Positions 44,590 through 53,784 of a DNA stretch of 64,000 bases are shown in pieces (the stretch's first letter is position 1; each line of letters starts with the position of its first letter). The position numbers and the translations under genes are program-made. The notes below the pieces were generated by a model that was given only the letters and a program-made list of their open reading frames with translations, was not told the origin of the DNA and ran no database searches. This DNA comes from Chryseobacterium cucumeris (GTDB lineage Bacteria > Bacteroidota > Bacteroidia > Flavobacteriales > Weeksellaceae): contig NZ_LUVZ01000003.1 of NCBI RefSeq assembly GCF_001593385.1, forward strand, positions 88,411 to 152,410, given 5' to 3'.

Positions 44590-46854
44590 ATGTTAAAGAA
44601 AACCGTCATTATAAGTTTACTCACCTTTATTTCTGCTTCTTATATGGCTCAGACCAATACTACCATCCCCGTTTATTTAGATGAATCCAAACCTGTAGAA
44701 CAGCGTATTCAGGATGCATTATCAAGAATGACACTGGAAGAAAAAGTGGCTATGCTTCACGCACAGTCGAAATTCAGTTCACCGGGTGTACCAAGATTGG
44801 GAATTCCTGAATTCTGGACTACAGATGGCCCGCACGGGGTTCGTCCTGAAGTAATGTGGGACGAATGGGATCAGGCCGGATGGACCAACGATTCTATTAT
44901 CGCCTACCCTGCCCTGACTGCTTTATCCGCAACATGGAACAAAAAAATGTCATGGAACTATGGGAAAGCGTTGGGTGAAGAAGCCCGCTACAGAAAAAAA
45001 GATATTCTTCTGGGACCTGGAGTGAATATTTACAGAACTCCGCTGAACGGCAGAAATTTTGAATACATGGGTGAAGATCCTTATCTGACGTCCAAAATGG
45101 TAGTTCCTTATATTAAAGGTGTGCAGTCTAATGGCGTGGCAACTTCTGTAAAACATTTTGCCTTAAACAATCAGGAAATGTTCCGTCATACAAGCAATGT
45201 GAATGTGGATGACAGAGCATTGTATGAAATTTACCTTCCTGCCTTTAAAGCAGCGGTAACAGAAGGTGATTCGTGGACGATCATGGGAGCTTACGACATG
45301 TATAAAGGCCAGTATGCCAGCCAGAATCAATATCTTTTAAACGATATTTTAAAGAAAGAATGGAATTATAAAGGCGTAGTGGTATCCGACTGGGGTGCTG
45401 TAAACAATACAGAACAAGCTATCCACAATGGTCTTGATCTTGAATTCGGTTCATGGACCAACGGACTTTCTGCAGGAACTAAAAATGCCTATGACAATTA
45501 TTATCTGGCAAAGCCTTACCTTGATTTGATTAAAGCAGGAAAAGTAGGTACTAAAGAATTGGATGACAAAGTAACCAGATTACTTCGTCTTGCCTACAAA
45601 ACAACAATGAACCGCAACAAGCCTTTCGGAAATATTGCTTCCGAAGAGCATAAAGCGGTTGCCAAAGAAATCGGAGAAGAAGGAATTGTTCTATTAAAAA
45701 ATCAGGGGAATATTCTTCCGATTGATGTTAATAAGGCTAAAAAAATAGCGGTTATCGGAGAGAATGCCATCAAAATAATGACTGTTGGCGGTGGTTCTTC
45801 ATCTTTAAAAGTGAAATATGAAACACTTCCTTTAGACGGAATCAAATCCAGATTCGGAAAACAGGCCGATGTACAGTATGCAAGAGGGTATGTAGGAGAT
45901 ATCGGAGGAGAATATAACGGAGTAAAATCCGGACAGGATTTAAAAGACACCCGTTCTGAAGCTGAATTACTGAATGAAGCAGTAGAACTAGCTAAAAAAT
46001 CAGATTATGTCATTTTTGTAGGGGGGCTGAACAAAGCAGATTTCCAGGACAGTGAAGGAAACGACAGAAAAAGTTACGGACTCCCATATAATCAGGATCA
46101 CGTGATTTCTGCTCTTGCGAAAGCGAATAAAAACCTTGCCGTTGTTTTAGTTTCAGGAAATGCTGTGGCAATGCCTTGGATTAAAGACGTTCCGACGGTT
46201 GTGCAAGCCTGGTATCTTGGATCCGAAGCCGGAAATTCTATTGCAGCCATTTTAGCAGGAGATGCCAACCCATCAGGAAAGCTGCCGTTTACCTTCCCTG
46301 TAAAACTTGAAGACAATTCCGCCCATCAGCTGGGAGAATATCCGGGACAGAAAGATGAGCTGGCTGCAGGAAAAGGAAAAGACCAGAAAAATCCCATCAA
46401 TATTACTTACAATGAAGGCATTTTTGTAGGATATCGTTGGCATGACATGAAGAATATAAAACCTCTTTTCAGTTTCGGACATGGATTGAGCTACACGACT
46501 TTTGAATTCGGAAAGGCAAAAGCAGACCAGACTACTATTTCACAGGACGGTAAAATTACATTTACAGTAACCGTTAAAAACACAGGTAAAAAAGCAGGAG
46601 CTGAAGTGGCCCAGCTTTATATCAGTGATTTAAAATCTTCTGTTCCACGCCCTGCAAAAGAGCTGAAAGGTTTTGAAAAAATATATCTGAATCCGGGAGA
46701 ACAGAAAGAAGTGAGTTTCACTATTGACAAAACGGCTTTAAGTTATTTTGATGCTCAAAAACACGATTGGGTAGCTGAACCGGGAGACTTTGAAGCACAG
46801 ATTGGAAATTCTTCCGATGCTATTAAAACCAAAGTAAAGTTTACCCTTAAATAA
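44590..46854 (+). CDS. Exported glycoside hydrolase family 3, beta-glucosidase type
   Basis: 754 residues with signal peptide MLKKTVIISLLTFISASYMAQ. GH3 N-domain: TLEEKVAMLHAQSKF, FWTTDGPHGVRPE, LGPGVNIYRTPLNGRNFEYMGEDPYL, KHFALNNQE and nucleophile Asp267 in VVSDWGAV. C-domain: AKEIGEEGIVLLKNQGNILPI; a fibronectin-III-like end (ITFTVTVKNTGKKAGAEVAQLYISDLKSSVPRPAKELKGFEKI). It releases terminal beta-linked sugars in the periplasm. No SusCD pair next to it, so the substrate is open. Confidence 0.93.
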   Translation: MLKKTVIISLLTFISASYMAQTNTTIPVYLDESKPVEQRIQDALSRMTLEEKVAMLHAQSKFSSPGVPRLGIPEFWTTDGPHGVRPEVMWDEWDQAGWTNDSIIAYPALTALSATWNKKMSWNYGKALGEEARYRKKDILLGPGVNIYRTPLNGRNFEYMGEDPYLTSKMVVPYIKGVQSNGVATSVKHFALNNQEMFRHTSNVNVDDRALYEIYLPAFKAAVTEGDSWTIMGAYDMYKGQYASQNQYLLNDILKKEWNYKGVVVSDWGAVNNTEQAIHNGLDLEFGSWTNGLSAGTKNAYDNYYLAKPYLDLIKAGKVGTKELDDKVTRLLRLAYKTTMNRNKPFGNIASEEHKAVAKEIGEEGIVLLKNQGNILPIDVNKAKKIAVIGENAIKIMTVGGGSSSLKVKYETLPLDGIKSRFGKQADVQYARGYVGDIGGEYNGVKSGQDLKDTRSEAELLNEAVELAKKSDYVIFVGGLNKADFQDSEGNDRKSYGLPYNQDHVISALAKANKNLAVVLVSGNAVAMPWIKDVPTVVQAWYLGSEAGNSIAAILAGDANPSGKLPFTFPVKLEDNSAHQLGEYPGQKDELAAGKGKDQKNPINITYNEGIFVGYRWHDMKNIKPLFSFGHGLSYTTFEFGKAKADQTTISQDGKITFTVTVKNTGKKAGAEVAQLYISDLKSSVPRPAKELKGFEKIYLNPGEQKEVSFTIDKTALSYFDAQKHDWVAEPGDFEAQIGNSSDAIKTKVKFTLK

Positions 46855-46904
46855 AACTGAGATTTAAGAGTATAAACTCTATTTATAATTATTTGATAGA
46901 ATGC

Positions 46905-46937
46905 AAACAGATCCCGGATTGGGGTCTGTTTTTTTTA
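46905..46937 (+). terminator. Intrinsic terminator after GH3
   Basis: AAACAGA-T-CCC pairs with GGG-G-TCTGTTT across a 5-nt loop, followed by a long T run. Confidence 0.8.
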
Positions 46938-47015
46938 ATTTTTCTCCCAAAGATCACAGAGATTGCACAGATTTTTATAGACAATCAAGAATTTACCTTA
47001 CTACTTCTAGCTTCT

Positions 47016-47067
47016 AGCTAAAAATAAAAAGCAGATTCCAATTGGAAACCTGCTTTCATTTTTAGCT
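47016..47067 (-). terminator. Terminator after the TonB-dependent barrel gene
   Basis: AGCTAAAAAT...AAAGCAG faces CTGCTTT...ATTTTTAGCT around a TTCCAATTGGAA centre. It lies just beyond the leftward stop at 47081. Confidence 0.6.
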
Positions 47068-47080
47068 AACAATTCCTGAA

Positions 47081-49267
47081 TTATTTTCCACCGCCACCAT
47101 TTTTCTCTACGTCGGTTTTTGTATTTTCTTTTACTTTCTGGTTTCCAAAACGTTTTACAAAAGTAAGGGAAACACCGTACCAGTCCCATTTTGAGTACTC
47201 TCTGAACGTTCCGTCCGGGCTATAAGTTGTGTTATCACCATAAGGTCTTTTAAAGATATTCATCAGCTGCATGCTTAGTTCCATCTGCGTTTTCGGGAAT
47301 ATTTTGGTCACTGAAATATTATGGAAAACATTGGTATTATTCGCATAAGAGTTTCCGTTATTCTGGTTGGCCAGTTCTACCCATGCACTCAGATTAATAT
47401 TTTTATTGAAAAGATTCGTATAAGATACGTTGGCAGAAGCTCCCCAATAACTGATATAGTCTTTACCTCTTAGATCATTCTTTTGGTTGAAATCTTTATT
47501 ATTAATGTAATACCATCCGAATCCGGCATTCACATTCAGTTTATTTTTCAGGAAATTCTGGTTGGTATTCGCAAAAAGGTAATATTTTTCAACCTTTCCA
47601 TCGAAGTTCCCTGGCAGTGAAACTGTTCTTCCGTTTTCCGTAACATAAGTTGTCCAGTAATCCTGATTCGTATGCATATATCTTGCAGAGATAAAGTATT
47701 TTTTCAGGATTCCCAATTTCAGATAAAGCCGGTCATTAGGATTGGGATTCAGATAAAGATTTCCTCTGGAATAGGTTCCGTTAATTTCAGGAACGAGGAA
47801 AGGATTAAATTCAGAATACCAAGGTCTCCATATGCTTCGGTTATAGGTAAGACTTAAGTCAAATTTTTCTGAAAAATTATATTTCAGCAATAAATTGGGA
47901 AGAAAGGTTCCGTATGAATCTTTTCTCTCTGTGCCTGCAACATCCTGTCTTACTTTATAATCAATGTATTCATAACGTACTCCGATTCTTGTTTCCAGTT
48001 TTTTGAAGAATGTCTTACTATAGTTAACATATAAAGAACTCAGATTGTCCTCATAATGAAAGGTATCATTTCTCGCAAGATTGTAAAATTCTGAGTTACT
48101 ATCATTCATACTGAATCCATACAGACTATTAGGGATAACATGGTTGTTAATTTCCGTTTTCCCTCCTACTTCCATCGTTCCGCCGGATTTCCCTAAAGGC
48201 TGTGTATAATCTACTTTCAGATAATAATTACGCATCTGATTTGAACTGATAACTCCCAGCTGCTGATTTGAGCTGCCGGTTTGATTATGAATTTGTTTAT
48301 CAATTAAATTGTCATTGTCATTGCTGGAGTAATTGGTTCCTAAATTAATATCTAAAATTCTGTTCTTTTCTTTATCATAATATTTATAGAAAGCATTGGT
48401 TCCCAGGTTACGGTTGAATCCCCATGTATTCTGAGTCTGAAGAAAAGAATCTCCAGGCTCTCCGTTATTGAAGATCATTCCATTAGATTCAGACAGAGAC
48501 AAATTTCTGCTCTGTGAATACTCTACTACAAATCCGATATTATTTTTATCATTCAGTTCAAATTCTGAAGTGGAAGAAATAGACGGACTTTCGTTTCTCA
48601 TCACATTCTCCAAATTAAACTGAGTCAGTTTATTCGTTGCATAACGGTTATCCCATGTTTGAGTCTTTTGTACATAATTTCCGCTATTGTAGCCTCCTAT
48701 AAAGGTTTGGGTAAACCTTTTCTTATGATAGTTCAGGTTGAAGTTCGTGTATTGTGAGTTCTTCGTACTTTGTCTGTTGTTGAGGGAGATGCTTCCTTTT
48801 ATCCCTTCGTCATCTCTTTTTTTAAGGACAATATTGATCACGGATCCTGAAGTTTCATAACGGGAAGACGGGCTGGTAATCACCTCAATTTTCATCAGGT
48901 TATCAGCTGGAATTGTTTTAAGATATTCCTTCAATTCTTTCCCAGTAAAAACCGATTTCCTGTCATTGATGTATACCGTTACCATTTGCCCTTCGGCTTT
49001 TACCTCATCATTGTTATCAATACTTACCAAAGGCGTCATTCTAAGAACATCCCATGTTGTGTTTCCTGCCAGAATTGCACTATTGGCTACATTGAATACA
49101 GTTCTGTCTATTTTCGATTCTACTGTTGGTTTTCTGGCTACCAGAGTAACAGCTTCGATTTCTTTTGCATTTCCCTTTACAGTATCGTTGGCTGCCGGAG
49201 CTGGAGCTTGCTGAGCTATTGCTAATGAGCCTGTTAATAGTGCTATTGGAAATAATAGTATTTTCAT
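47081..49267 (-). CDS. TonB-dependent-receptor-like outer membrane barrel
   Basis: 728 residues; signal peptide MKILLFPIALLTGSLAIAQ. A plug-like domain follows (EAVTLVARKPTVESKIDRTVFNVANSAILAGNTTWDVLRMTPLVSIDN, then VTVYINDRKSV and KIEVITSPSSRYETSGSVINIVLKK). The remainder is a long beta-barrel of the OMP_b-brl_3 type. No carboxypeptidase-regulatory-like repeat and no obvious TonB box. The C-terminus is atypical: after the barrel it ends in a basic Gly-rich tail with GGGGK. Ligand unknown; not paired with a SusD. Confidence 0.87.
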   Translation of the reverse strand: MKILLFPIALLTGSLAIAQQAPAPAANDTVKGNAKEIEAVTLVARKPTVESKIDRTVFNVANSAILAGNTTWDVLRMTPLVSIDNNDEVKAEGQMVTVYINDRKSVFTGKELKEYLKTIPADNLMKIEVITSPSSRYETSGSVINIVLKKRDDEGIKGSISLNNRQSTKNSQYTNFNLNYHKKRFTQTFIGGYNSGNYVQKTQTWDNRYATNKLTQFNLENVMRNESPSISSTSEFELNDKNNIGFVVEYSQSRNLSLSESNGMIFNNGEPGDSFLQTQNTWGFNRNLGTNAFYKYYDKEKNRILDINLGTNYSSNDNDNLIDKQIHNQTGSSNQQLGVISSNQMRNYYLKVDYTQPLGKSGGTMEVGGKTEINNHVIPNSLYGFSMNDSNSEFYNLARNDTFHYEDNLSSLYVNYSKTFFKKLETRIGVRYEYIDYKVRQDVAGTERKDSYGTFLPNLLLKYNFSEKFDLSLTYNRSIWRPWYSEFNPFLVPEINGTYSRGNLYLNPNPNDRLYLKLGILKKYFISARYMHTNQDYWTTYVTENGRTVSLPGNFDGKVEKYYLFANTNQNFLKNKLNVNAGFGWYYINNKDFNQKNDLRGKDYISYWGASANVSYTNLFNKNINLSAWVELANQNNGNSYANNTNVFHNISVTKIFPKTQMELSMQLMNIFKRPYGDNTTYSPDGTFREYSKWDWYGVSLTFVKRFGNQKVKENTKTDVEKNGGGGK

Positions 49268-49581
49268 GTGAAATTATAGTTTTATCTATAAGACCACTAA
49301 CTCCATAAATTCGTTACATCAAAAAAGAAAAAAATTAAAATAAACACTTAATTACCAACAAGATACCAATACTGAATTTAAACATAAATTCAAAAACACT
49401 ACACATTATTCAATAAAAACAAGTAATATAAATCACATTTATAATAAATATTCTTAAAAAAGTATTTTAAACATAATTTCAATTTATCTTAAAAATGTTT
49501 TAAAATCCACCATAATTACAGGAATATTTTACTACCAATGTGTAAAATCAGTTTTTATTTAAAAGAAACCCCATAAAAAAA
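49268..49581. other. AT-rich intergenic region without identifiable gene
   Basis: Over 300 bases of very AT-rich DNA upstream of the barrel gene. No reading frame, hairpin or exact TAnnTTTG box on the minus strand was found; it presumably holds the barrel gene promoter. Confidence 0.5.
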
Positions 49582-49600
49582 GCCAGGATCTCACCCTGGC
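49582..49600 (-). terminator. Terminator after the DUF2652 gene
   Basis: GCCAGG/CCTGGC 6-bp stem, 7-nt loop; on the minus strand followed by seven U. Confidence 0.7.
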
Positions 49601-49646
49601 CGTTAGCAATAGCAAATTTACAAGGAATAATATTAAAAAATATATG

Positions 49647-50198
49647 CTAGTTTACATTTTCAAAATAATGGATAACGCCTACTTCCGGCAAACGAAGCGG
49701 ATCTTGATTAAAATCTGACTCTTTATTTTTACTGCTTTCCAGAAAAGAATTACTGAAAAGCGCATAAGAAGGCTGTTCTGCCACTCCGTTTTTTAAAAGC
49801 TGATGGGCTTCCACAATTGTTTTTCCATATAATTTTCTGAAGTTTCCAATATTGTACTGTGAAAAGGAACCGTAATGAACAATAAACTTGAGAGCCAGAT
49901 CAATTTTCGTACTCAAACTCTTACTCAACTCCTCTATCTTCCTGTTGAACGCACTTCTCATCTTCCACAACATGGTTGAAATACTCTGGTAGGATGGATT
50001 TTCATCATAACGGTAAAATAAAATAGCATCTCCCTCAATCTCGGAAATTTCAAAATACTGATCGTTCACATCAATCAGTGTAGACAATAATTGTCTCACA
50101 ATATACTCGCCTGTGTACAATTTTGTATTGAACACAAATTCGGTAAATCCGCTGAAATCCGGAATGAGAATAATCCCCTCTTGTATACTTGTCTTCAT
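49647..50198 (-). CDS. DUF2652 / nucleotide-cyclase-like protein
   Basis: 183 residues. ILIPDFSGFTEFVFNT is the beginning of a class III cyclase-like fold, with EIEGDAILFYRYDENP as the second characteristic strand (metal Asp-like D in GDAI). The family is annotated DUF2652 and related to adenylate cyclase catalytic domains, but residues needed for base recognition cannot be confirmed. Cytoplasmic, monocistronic. Confidence 0.75.
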   Translation of the reverse strand: MKTSIQEGIILIPDFSGFTEFVFNTKLYTGEYIVRQLLSTLIDVNDQYFEISEIEGDAILFYRYDENPSYQSISTMLWKMRSAFNRKIEELSKSLSTKIDLALKFIVHYGSFSQYNIGNFRKLYGKTIVEAHQLLKNGVAEQPSYALFSNSFLESSKNKESDFNQDPLRLPEVGVIHYFENVN

Positions 50199-50309
50199 AA
50201 TGATAATGGATTAAAAACCAGCTTTAGCATTACAGACGAAGCAGGCTCAATTTTACTTTATCATTTTTAAGACAAAAAAAGAATTCTGTGGAAATTTTAC
50301 TTCTATTTT

Positions 50310-51056
50310 TTAAACAACAATCATCAGGTCCTTATCATATCCATTATATTTTTCGTCAATATAGCCATGAGGATTGCAGATAATTTCTGTTTCTCCGATT
50401 TTATATCTTACGGGAGTATGAATGTGCCCGTGAATCCAGTATAAGGGTTGGTACTCTTTAATTACATCTTCCAAATCTGAAGCGTAAGCCGCTGTTAACG
50501 GATCTTCTTTGTAATGTTCAGGAACAGATTGTATACTGGGTGCATGATGGGTAACGACAATATTTTTAAATTCTTTTGAGTCTTCAAGACTTTCTTTTAG
50601 CCATTGTTTTGAAAGCTGATGAATTTTAAAGGTATCCAAAGTTCTCATTTTCGAATAAGAAGGATCTCTTTTGATCATCTTATAATCATTCATTTTGGGC
50701 TGACAAAGCATTCCGTATTGAACAGGATTTCCAAAGATGGAAAAATCAGTCCACAGCGTTGCCCCGTGAAAACGAATTCCCTCAATATCAACATGTGAAT
50801 TTTCAAGCACATGAACATTGGAGTTCGACGCAGCCTCTTTGATCTTATGGAGTGTTTTAGGGTAAGAACCTTTATAGTATTCATGATTGCCCAAAACATA
50901 GATTACAGGTTTATTGGGTATTGCTTCTTTAATCCATTCAAATCCTTTGGTCCCCAGATTGATATCACCTGCCAGCACCACCACATCTGCGTGATCAAAA
51001 CATAATTCCGTACTTCCAAATTCCCGATGAAGATCGCTGATGACCTGTATTTTCAT
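50310..51056 (-). CDS. Calcineurin-like metallophosphoesterase
   Basis: 248 residues from the inner Met (MKIQVISDLHREF) at 51056; the longer frame adds a hydrophobic, non-conserved 23-residue head. Motifs in order: SDLH (Asp8, His10), VLAGDIN, LGNHEYY, VTHHAP and WIHGHIHTP, the five blocks of the di-metal site. Substrate unknown; the small size and lack of a signal indicate a cytoplasmic phosphodiesterase or nucleotide phosphatase. Confidence 0.9.
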   Translation of the reverse strand: MKIQVISDLHREFGSTELCFDHADVVVLAGDINLGTKGFEWIKEAIPNKPVIYVLGNHEYYKGSYPKTLHKIKEAASNSNVHVLENSHVDIEGIRFHGATLWTDFSIFGNPVQYGMLCQPKMNDYKMIKRDPSYSKMRTLDTFKIHQLSKQWLKESLEDSKEFKNIVVTHHAPSIQSVPEHYKEDPLTAAYASDLEDVIKEYQPLYWIHGHIHTPVRYKIGETEIICNPHGYIDEKYNGYDKDLMIVV

Positions 51057-51176
51057 GATATATAGTAAACAGCAAAGGTAATAAAGGGAAACAGAATAGC
51101 AAAAATCAAAAAAAAGAACCGGCACCTAAGCACCGATTCCTTCCTCATATAGTTTGTATATTTTTAAGGCCGCCTG

Positions 51177-52565
51177 TTATGAAACGGCTACTTCCGCCTG
51201 CTTCACTTTTACGCTTTTCAATATAAAATAAAATAACATTCCGAGAGCCAGTAAAGCGTAACTGATCAAAATAATCAAATTTAAGCTTCCCACTGATAAT
51301 TCTGACGGAAAGATCTGACTCATTAACGTCATGAATGACAATCCGATACCTGCTCCCAGAAAGTAACTTGTAGAGCTCAGACTTGATGCCAATCCGTAAT
51401 GTGCAGGTTCCACATCCTGGATTCCCATCACTGAAAGTGCGGTAAAACAAAACGTCATTCCAACTCCGGAGATACATGCAGCTCCCAATAAAACTATGGT
51501 TAGCGGATGTCCTGCATAAACAGAAATCAGCAGCAATAATCCTCCGGCCAGCATAAATGACCATCCTAAAACACCCATTTGAGAGGAACTCAGACGTTTT
51601 GATATGTGCGGCAGAATGAATTTGGCCGTTAACGCAGACAGAATACTGAAGGGAACAAGCATTAACCCTGCAGAAGCAGCGCTGTAGCCCATATCTTTCT
51701 GAAGCATCAGTGAAATCAGGAATAAAAACCCGATAAAAAACGCTCCCAGGGTAAAAAATACCGCATTGGAAACTACTAAAGATCTATGTTTAAACAGTTT
51801 TAAATCTACCAAAGGCTCTGCAACGGATTTTAAACGGCAGTACACCATAACAAGCAGTACTAATGCTAAAACCAAAGAACCAGTTATCAGGAAAGGCTGT
51901 TCTTTAATATGAATCAATTCATGCGTTCCGTAAGTAAGACTTAAAAGCCCAAGGACCATCAATATTCCTGAAACCATATCTGTTTTCTGAGCGGTTTCAT
52001 TTTTCTCATCTGCCGGCAGATAATAGTATGACAACACCAATGTAATTAAAAGAATAGGAACATTGATCAGGAAAACCCAATGCCAGCTCAGGTAAGTACT
52101 GATAATTCCTCCTACTGAAAGACCGCTTCCTGAACCAATGGCAGCAAATGAACTGAAAATTCCGATAGCACGGTTTCTCTCCTGTTCCCCTCTGAAGGTA
52201 TTGGTCACAATGGATAATGCTGACGGCATCACTAACGCTGCTCCCAATCCCTGCAAAGCACGGAATATAGCAAGCACTTCAAAGTTTTGAGATAATCCTG
52301 CTCCTAGTGAAGTGAGCATAAAGATCAATGCTCCAAGGAGAAACATTTTCTTTCTTCCAATCTGATCGGAAAGCTTTCCTCCAATAATCAGAAATCCTCC
52401 AAAGAACAGTACATAAAGCGTCTGCAGCCACTGAACCGTCTCTGCTCCAATCTGAAACTGCTGCTGAATAGAAGGAATGGTCAAATTAATAATGGCAATA
52501 TCCAACGCCTCTACAAATGTTCCTACCGATGCTAAAATTAATATTAAATTCTTCCTTGTACTCAT
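51177..52565 (-). CDS. MFS drug or metabolite exporter, DHA2 type
   Basis: 462 residues with 13-14 hydrophobic segments. LEALDIAIINLTIPSIQQQFQ contains the D-x-x-I-x-N-x-A-x-P-like motif of helix 1 of the EmrB/QacA group; GGKLSDQIGRKKMFLLGALIFM is the MFS signature loop. Divergent from an Lrp/AsnC regulator 142 bases away, so its expression is probably under that regulator, hinting at amino-acid-related export. A -7 box TAATTTTG (52581-52588) lies 15 bases upstream. Confidence 0.9.
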   Translation of the reverse strand: MSTRKNLILILASVGTFVEALDIAIINLTIPSIQQQFQIGAETVQWLQTLYVLFFGGFLIIGGKLSDQIGRKKMFLLGALIFMLTSLGAGLSQNFEVLAIFRALQGLGAALVMPSALSIVTNTFRGEQERNRAIGIFSSFAAIGSGSGLSVGGIISTYLSWHWVFLINVPILLITLVLSYYYLPADEKNETAQKTDMVSGILMVLGLLSLTYGTHELIHIKEQPFLITGSLVLALVLLVMVYCRLKSVAEPLVDLKLFKHRSLVVSNAVFFTLGAFFIGFLFLISLMLQKDMGYSAASAGLMLVPFSILSALTAKFILPHISKRLSSSQMGVLGWSFMLAGGLLLLISVYAGHPLTIVLLGAACISGVGMTFCFTALSVMGIQDVEPAHYGLASSLSSTSYFLGAGIGLSFMTLMSQIFPSELSVGSLNLIILISYALLALGMLFYFILKSVKVKQAEVAVS

Positions 52566-52580
52566 GTTTCAAATTTCCTG

Positions 52581-52628
52581 CAAAATTAAAATTAACAGAA
52601 CGTATTTGAAAATTTAACCTTAAATTTG
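52581..52628. promoter_or_regulatory. Divergent -7 boxes between MFS and Lrp genes
   Basis: Minus strand TAATTTTG (52581-52588) for the exporter; plus strand TAAATTTG (52621-52628) for the regulator. The 33 bases between them must hold any shared Lrp operator. Confidence 0.5.
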
Positions 52629-52707
52629 GAATAATATTGAATATTTCAAATATTTAAAAGAACAAAACACCTGATCTACCAGGAAAAACCTATAAAAACA
52701 GAACAAA

Positions 52708-53178
52708 ATGGCAACTGAAAACTATATTCCTGATGAAAAAGACTTATCTATCCTCCGTCTTCTTCAGAAAGATGCGAAGATGAGTATCCGTGATATTTCG
52801 GCCAGGATCAATTTGAGTCCTACACCTACGCATGAGCGTATCAAACGTATGGAAAAACAGGGAATCATTAAAGAGTATACTGCTGTGGTTGACCGTAAAA
52901 AGGTTAATAAAGGGATGATGGTGATCTGTATGATCGCTTTAAATGTTCACAACAAGAAAACTGCGGGAAAATTCATTGAGGAAGTGGGCAGATTGAAGGA
53001 AGTGGTAGAATTTTACAATATCAGCGGGGATTTTGACTTTATGCTGAAGATCCTTGCTCCCAATATGGATGAATTTCATGAGTTTTTCGTGAACAAATTA
53101 TCAGAAATTGAAGGAATCGGCCAGACGAAGAGCATTTTTGTCATGAACAGCATTAAGGAAAGTGTGCAGATTATTTAA
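52708..53178 (+). CDS. Lrp/AsnC-family transcriptional regulator
   Basis: 156 residues, family length. N-terminal winged HTH LSILRLLQKDAKMSIRDISARINLSPTPTHERIKRMEKQGIIKEYTAVVD; C-terminal RAM domain with VVEFYNISGDFDFMLKILAPNMDEFHEFFVNKLSEIEGIGQTKSIFVM, which binds amino acids and makes octamers. Divergent from an MFS exporter, its probable target. Terminated at 53182-53217. Confidence 0.93.
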   Translation: MATENYIPDEKDLSILRLLQKDAKMSIRDISARINLSPTPTHERIKRMEKQGIIKEYTAVVDRKKVNKGMMVICMIALNVHNKKTAGKFIEEVGRLKEVVEFYNISGDFDFMLKILAPNMDEFHEFFVNKLSEIEGIGQTKSIFVMNSIKESVQII

Positions 53179-53181
53179 GCT

Positions 53182-53217
53182 AAAAAGCAGCCGCGTATTG
53201 TACATGGCTGCTTTTTT
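53182..53217 (+). terminator. Intrinsic terminator after the Lrp gene
   Basis: AAAAAGCAGCC and GGCTGCTTTTTT with a 13-nt loop; also usable by the convergent gene. Confidence 0.8.
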
Positions 53218-53251
53218 CTTTTCAACGGAATATTCCGGATTAGCTTATTGT

Positions 53252-53767
53252 TTATTTCCAGTAATTCCAGACTGAGCCGTCAAATACCGCCAGTGTTTTA
53301 CTGGTTGTATCATAGCACATCATTCCCGGATATGGATTTTTTACATTAAGATGCGGCGTGGCTATCTGAGGAAGAATCATCGCTTTATTCTGAGATTCCA
53401 GCACCAATACGCCATCAGCAGAACTTGTAGCTTCACCCATAATCACTCCCTTCCCTATTTCAGCAGAATTATTAGCAGCAATTGCACTTGAACTTCCGGT
53501 ATCTGACAAGGATTTCCACGCATCATTTTCGTAGACCTTCACTTTATTATCTGTTACATCAAAGATGAATGTTCCGTTCACCAGAGATCCTGCAGGAAAT
53601 CCTGAGGTAGCGGGAAGAATTAAACCTTTTGTATTTCCTGATGTATTATCAAAATCTAATATAGTACTGTTTCCATCTACAGTCTGTTTACCAATCGCTA
53701 CTTGCGCAAAAACTGAATTGAAAACGATTAAAGCAACTGCTATACTTATATTTCTTATATTTTTCAT
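53252..53767 (-). CDS. Exported surface protein of unknown function
   Basis: 171 residues; signal peptide MKNIRNISIAVALIVFNSVFAQ and then VAIGKQTVDGNSTILDFDN, a variant of the flavobacterial GIGT start. C-terminal PYPGMMCYDTTSKTLAVFDGSVWNYWK shares the pattern G-M-x-x-Y-D...x-V-x-x-G-x-x-W with the next gene. The shared ending suggests a repeat or anchoring module in phage-tail-like surface proteins. Function unknown; 17 bases after 53785-54843, so co-transcribed. Confidence 0.65.
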   Translation of the reverse strand: MKNIRNISIAVALIVFNSVFAQVAIGKQTVDGNSTILDFDNTSGNTKGLILPATSGFPAGSLVNGTFIFDVTDNKVKVYENDAWKSLSDTGSSSAIAANNSAEIGKGVIMGEATSSADGVLVLESQNKAMILPQIATPHLNVKNPYPGMMCYDTTSKTLAVFDGSVWNYWK

Positions 53768-53784
53768 ACTATTTATCGGTTAGA